Below, one piece after another: positions 61,419 through 64,000 of a DNA stretch of 64,000 nucleotides (position 1 is the first letter of the stretch; each line of letters opens with the position of its first letter). The notes below the pieces were generated by a model, which saw nothing but the letters and a program-made list of their open reading frames with translations, did no database searches and was not told where the DNA came from. The translations under genes were made by a program, and so were the position numbers. This DNA is from Eleginops maclovinus (lineage: Eukaryota; Chordata; Actinopteri; Perciformes; Eleginopidae): NCBI RefSeq assembly GCF_036324505.1, contig NC_086370.1, forward strand, positions 12,572,512 to 12,636,511, written 5' to 3'.

Positions 61419-64000
61419 CTACAGAGAGGGAGAGAGGGAGAAGAAAGCAGAGAGGAAGAGAAGGCATCAGTGAGGATGAGAGTGTAAGACGGACAAGGTT
61501 GGGGTGAAAAGAGACATTGTCATACATCAAGTCAGTTTTGACAGGGTGTTTTCCTCCATGAAATATAGAGCTATTAGAGCCAACCTGCTGTAGAGGTGTT
61601 TCCACACAGTAGATAAGAGCTGAACTATGGATATCACAGATTAACCATCTTTACCTTTGATTGATTTTGCCACCTGCCCTAAGCGTACTTTGATAAGATA
61701 CAAAGACTATATTTTAACATTAAAAAAACACGTAGTACTGAAAATATAATGTACTAGTATTCACTGCAATGTTAACTTGTTCTATTCTATGAGGTTATTT
61801 GTCTTGTTGCAATTGTTTAAAGGTCCCCGCTTGTGCAAAATGCACTTTTTGATATCCTTAATACATAAATGTGTGTCAGAAAATACAGCCATCTCTCTTT
61901 TCCTCCTTACCCACATCTCTAAAAACGGGGGTACAAACGAGCTGTTCCACATTTGCTACCGGTATGACGTAATAACCGAAATGTGGGCTGGCTTTACATT
62001 GAACTCCTGGCAACGTCCCGCCAACGTGACACCTCCCAACCTATCATCTGCAATATACAGTCGCAACCTGAATCCCTCCGCAGCACGCCTGTGTGTCTGT
62101 GCAGGATGTCTGCAGGAGGGACTTAGAGTTATTGGATATATAATATTTATAAAGTCACTGTTCTAGTGGTAAATACTGAGAAGTGTTTCAGAAATAATGC
62201 CTGATGTGGTTTGGAACACAATATGGCATTTAATCATGGCAGCATTTAGCTGAGTTTCTCCATTAGAAACTTCTCTCTTCAGACAGAGAGCTGCATGACG
62301 CTCCAAAGGGGCGTGGCCAGCTTCAGCTCAGCTCAAATTTAAAGCAACAGTCACAGAATCAGCACTTCAGGAACAGGGCTGAAATAGAGGGGTATGAGGC
62401 ATGGGTACAGTGGGTGATCTGTTTGGTATTTTGAGCAAAACACTTCACAGACATGTTTTGTATAGATATTGCCATACAATATATTGTTTAAATATAGCAT
62501 AATAGGAGACTTTGTTTAAATGAATAGGGGCATGTGAAGAGCTGAAATTATTCAAAGTACCATACTATTTCAAGGTATTTCTTTTCAGTATCTTTATATT
62601 ATGCTCATTTTAACCTATACTCCATTATATTTCAAAGGATATAATTAGACATTTCACTCGACTCCATTAATTTGCAGCTATTTAACAAGTACAAGAAGTG
62701 TAAAGTTGAGACCCTTTGTGACATTTCAGGTGTCTATTAGTTGTTAGAAATTTTATCAGAGGCATATTTACCAGTTAGACTTCCTCGTGTGTTTATTTCA
62801 ATATTTTACAGCTGAAAGGAAAAAACTGTTTTTATTTAAAAACTCAGTATTTATTTCATTGCCCATCTCAAATCCTCTCCATGTTGTGACTCATTGGAGG
62901 TGGGCAGACGTTTTTAAATAGAAATCGCTGGACGTACCAAATCAATCAAACTGTTCGAGAAAAATCTTCATATTATTTCCCACGAAGCTGCACATAAAAG
63001 TCAAGGTTACTCTGTCAATAAACTACAAAGAGCCAGGAGTCTGTAAAACCTTCACACATCTTCTGTTCAGGTTGTTTCAAACCCAAATACTCAACCCTAT
63101 TTTTTTATTTGTTCATTGTCCACAATCTTTACTCCTATTGTACGTACAGAGTTCATGCAACCATTAAAAACGATTTACAGCCTCTAAAGCCAAACAGTAA
63201 AGTACACACAGTGTGCTGAACACAATCATCACGACTGCTCCCATCATAACACATTAATGCTGTAATAAAACCCTTGAACTTGCTAATGTGACAAGCTGCA
63301 GCGGCAATTCACAAATCCATAAAATCTTCTGGAAGTACAATAAATCAAATATTAATTATGTAGAGCAGTGAAGGATTGGAGAGGCCGTTTCCTGATTTAG
63401 GACCCCCCCCACTCTATTAAAACAGATCCTGAAACTCCACTGGCACTGAAGTGTGTTTAATATGTATTATGTAAAGTAATTAGGACATAAAAAAAGATCC
63501 TATGTGGTATGAAGGAGTCATACCAAGACTTAGAAATTCTAATTTATTAAACTTTAACTTCCAGGTGAGACTGAGGTGGTCTGACTTTTATGCTAAAAAT
63601 TGTGGGAAAAAAAAGTATAACTAACTTTTTGAAATATGGATTAACCATAGACAGATTACAAATGGTTAGAAATTGACGTTCGTTCACAATTTGTCCCCTT
63701 TTTACTCCACATACTAAGTACTACACATAAGACATTTTCAGTGCTCCTTTTAATCGCCAACTGTGTTCCTACATTTCAGCCTACACTTCAGATAATCCTG
63801 GATATAGTCTCAGCGCAGTTGACCTCCAAACTGAGAGAATTGAGAAAATCAGAGTAGAGTGTCTAAACACAAGCACAAAAGCTGCATTAACGGCGCAGAG
63901 CCACAGCTCACATCTTGGCTCATGGGGCTCCATCACGGTAACATCCCCCCACACTCTAGGACACATTCACAAAAACCCGCGGCGGTGGAGACCGAGAAAT
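61419..64000. other. prim2 intron, continuing beyond the window
   Basis: No further prim2 exon is recognisable; the exon with the first cluster cysteine should be beyond 64000. The intron contains one palindromic element (61818-62514). Confidence 0.75.
61818..62514. mobile_element. Palindromic non-autonomous DNA element of a widespread teleost type
   Basis: The left end TTAAAGGTCCCCGCTTGTGC and the right end GCATAATAGGAGACTTTG are degenerate inverted copies. The inner sequence (GCAAAATGCACTTTTT, GACGTAATAACCGAAATGTG, AAAGGGGCGTGGCCAGC) matches a repeat I recall as common in fish introns. The 129-codon open frame at 61777-62166 is contained in it and is not a gene. Confidence 0.65.

Noticed and set aside
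61777..62166. 129-codon + strand open frame
   Set aside because: Lies within the palindromic repeat 61818-62514 and has no protein similarity I recognise.
1..64000. tRNA, rRNA or CRISPR-like arrays
   Set aside because: None seen; the tRNA-like B boxes at 11978 and 14972 belong to SINE remnants.

Overview
This window is a piece of vertebrate nuclear genome, almost certainly from a ray-finned (teleost) fish. It has long AT-rich introns, GT-AG spliced exons, and interspersed repeats typical of fish: hAT elements, a Ty3/Gypsy relic, tRNA-derived SINEs and short palindromic DNA elements. The reading frames belong to two vertebrate genes. No prokaryotic feature is present, and most long open frames are chance openings in introns.

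Left part (1 to about 38.6 kb, + strand): the last seven coding exons of khdrbs2 (SLM1, a STAR-family RNA-binding splicing regulator of the Sam68 family). The exons are 6915-7031, 14177-14323, 22455-22582, 24705-24897, 35154-35236, 35636-35694 and 37068-37162. All splice phases agree and the frame ends in the family's C-terminal HPYGRY. The first coding exons lie upstream of base 1. The introns carry a decayed hAT transposon (8108-10386), two tRNA-SINE remnants, a 19-bp perfect hairpin, repeat fragments and an internally deleted LTR retrotransposon (30416-31515).

Middle (38.8-56.5 kb): mostly intergenic. Five small exons at 38820-44401 on the + strand join in one open frame with matching phases and end at a stop and an AATAAA signal. 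I do not recognise this small protein. Further right are a clean hAT-type element with a perfect 8-bp target duplication (51403-51957) and an orphan coding-like terminal exon (55672-55761).

Right part (56.5-64 kb, - strand): the last four coding exons of prim2, the large subunit of DNA primase. They hold three of the four iron-sulfur cluster cysteines. Its introns hold a 1.27-kb insertion with an 18-bp target duplication and a THAP-domain first exon, and a roughly 0.7-kb palindromic element.

The two known genes are convergent (tail to tail). As I recall human chromosome 6, PRIM2 (6p11) and KHDRBS2 (6q11) lie on either side of the centromere and both point towards it. This fish interval would then be the counterpart of a human centromere-spanning region. 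The two genes have no shared pathway; their proximity is a matter of synteny.
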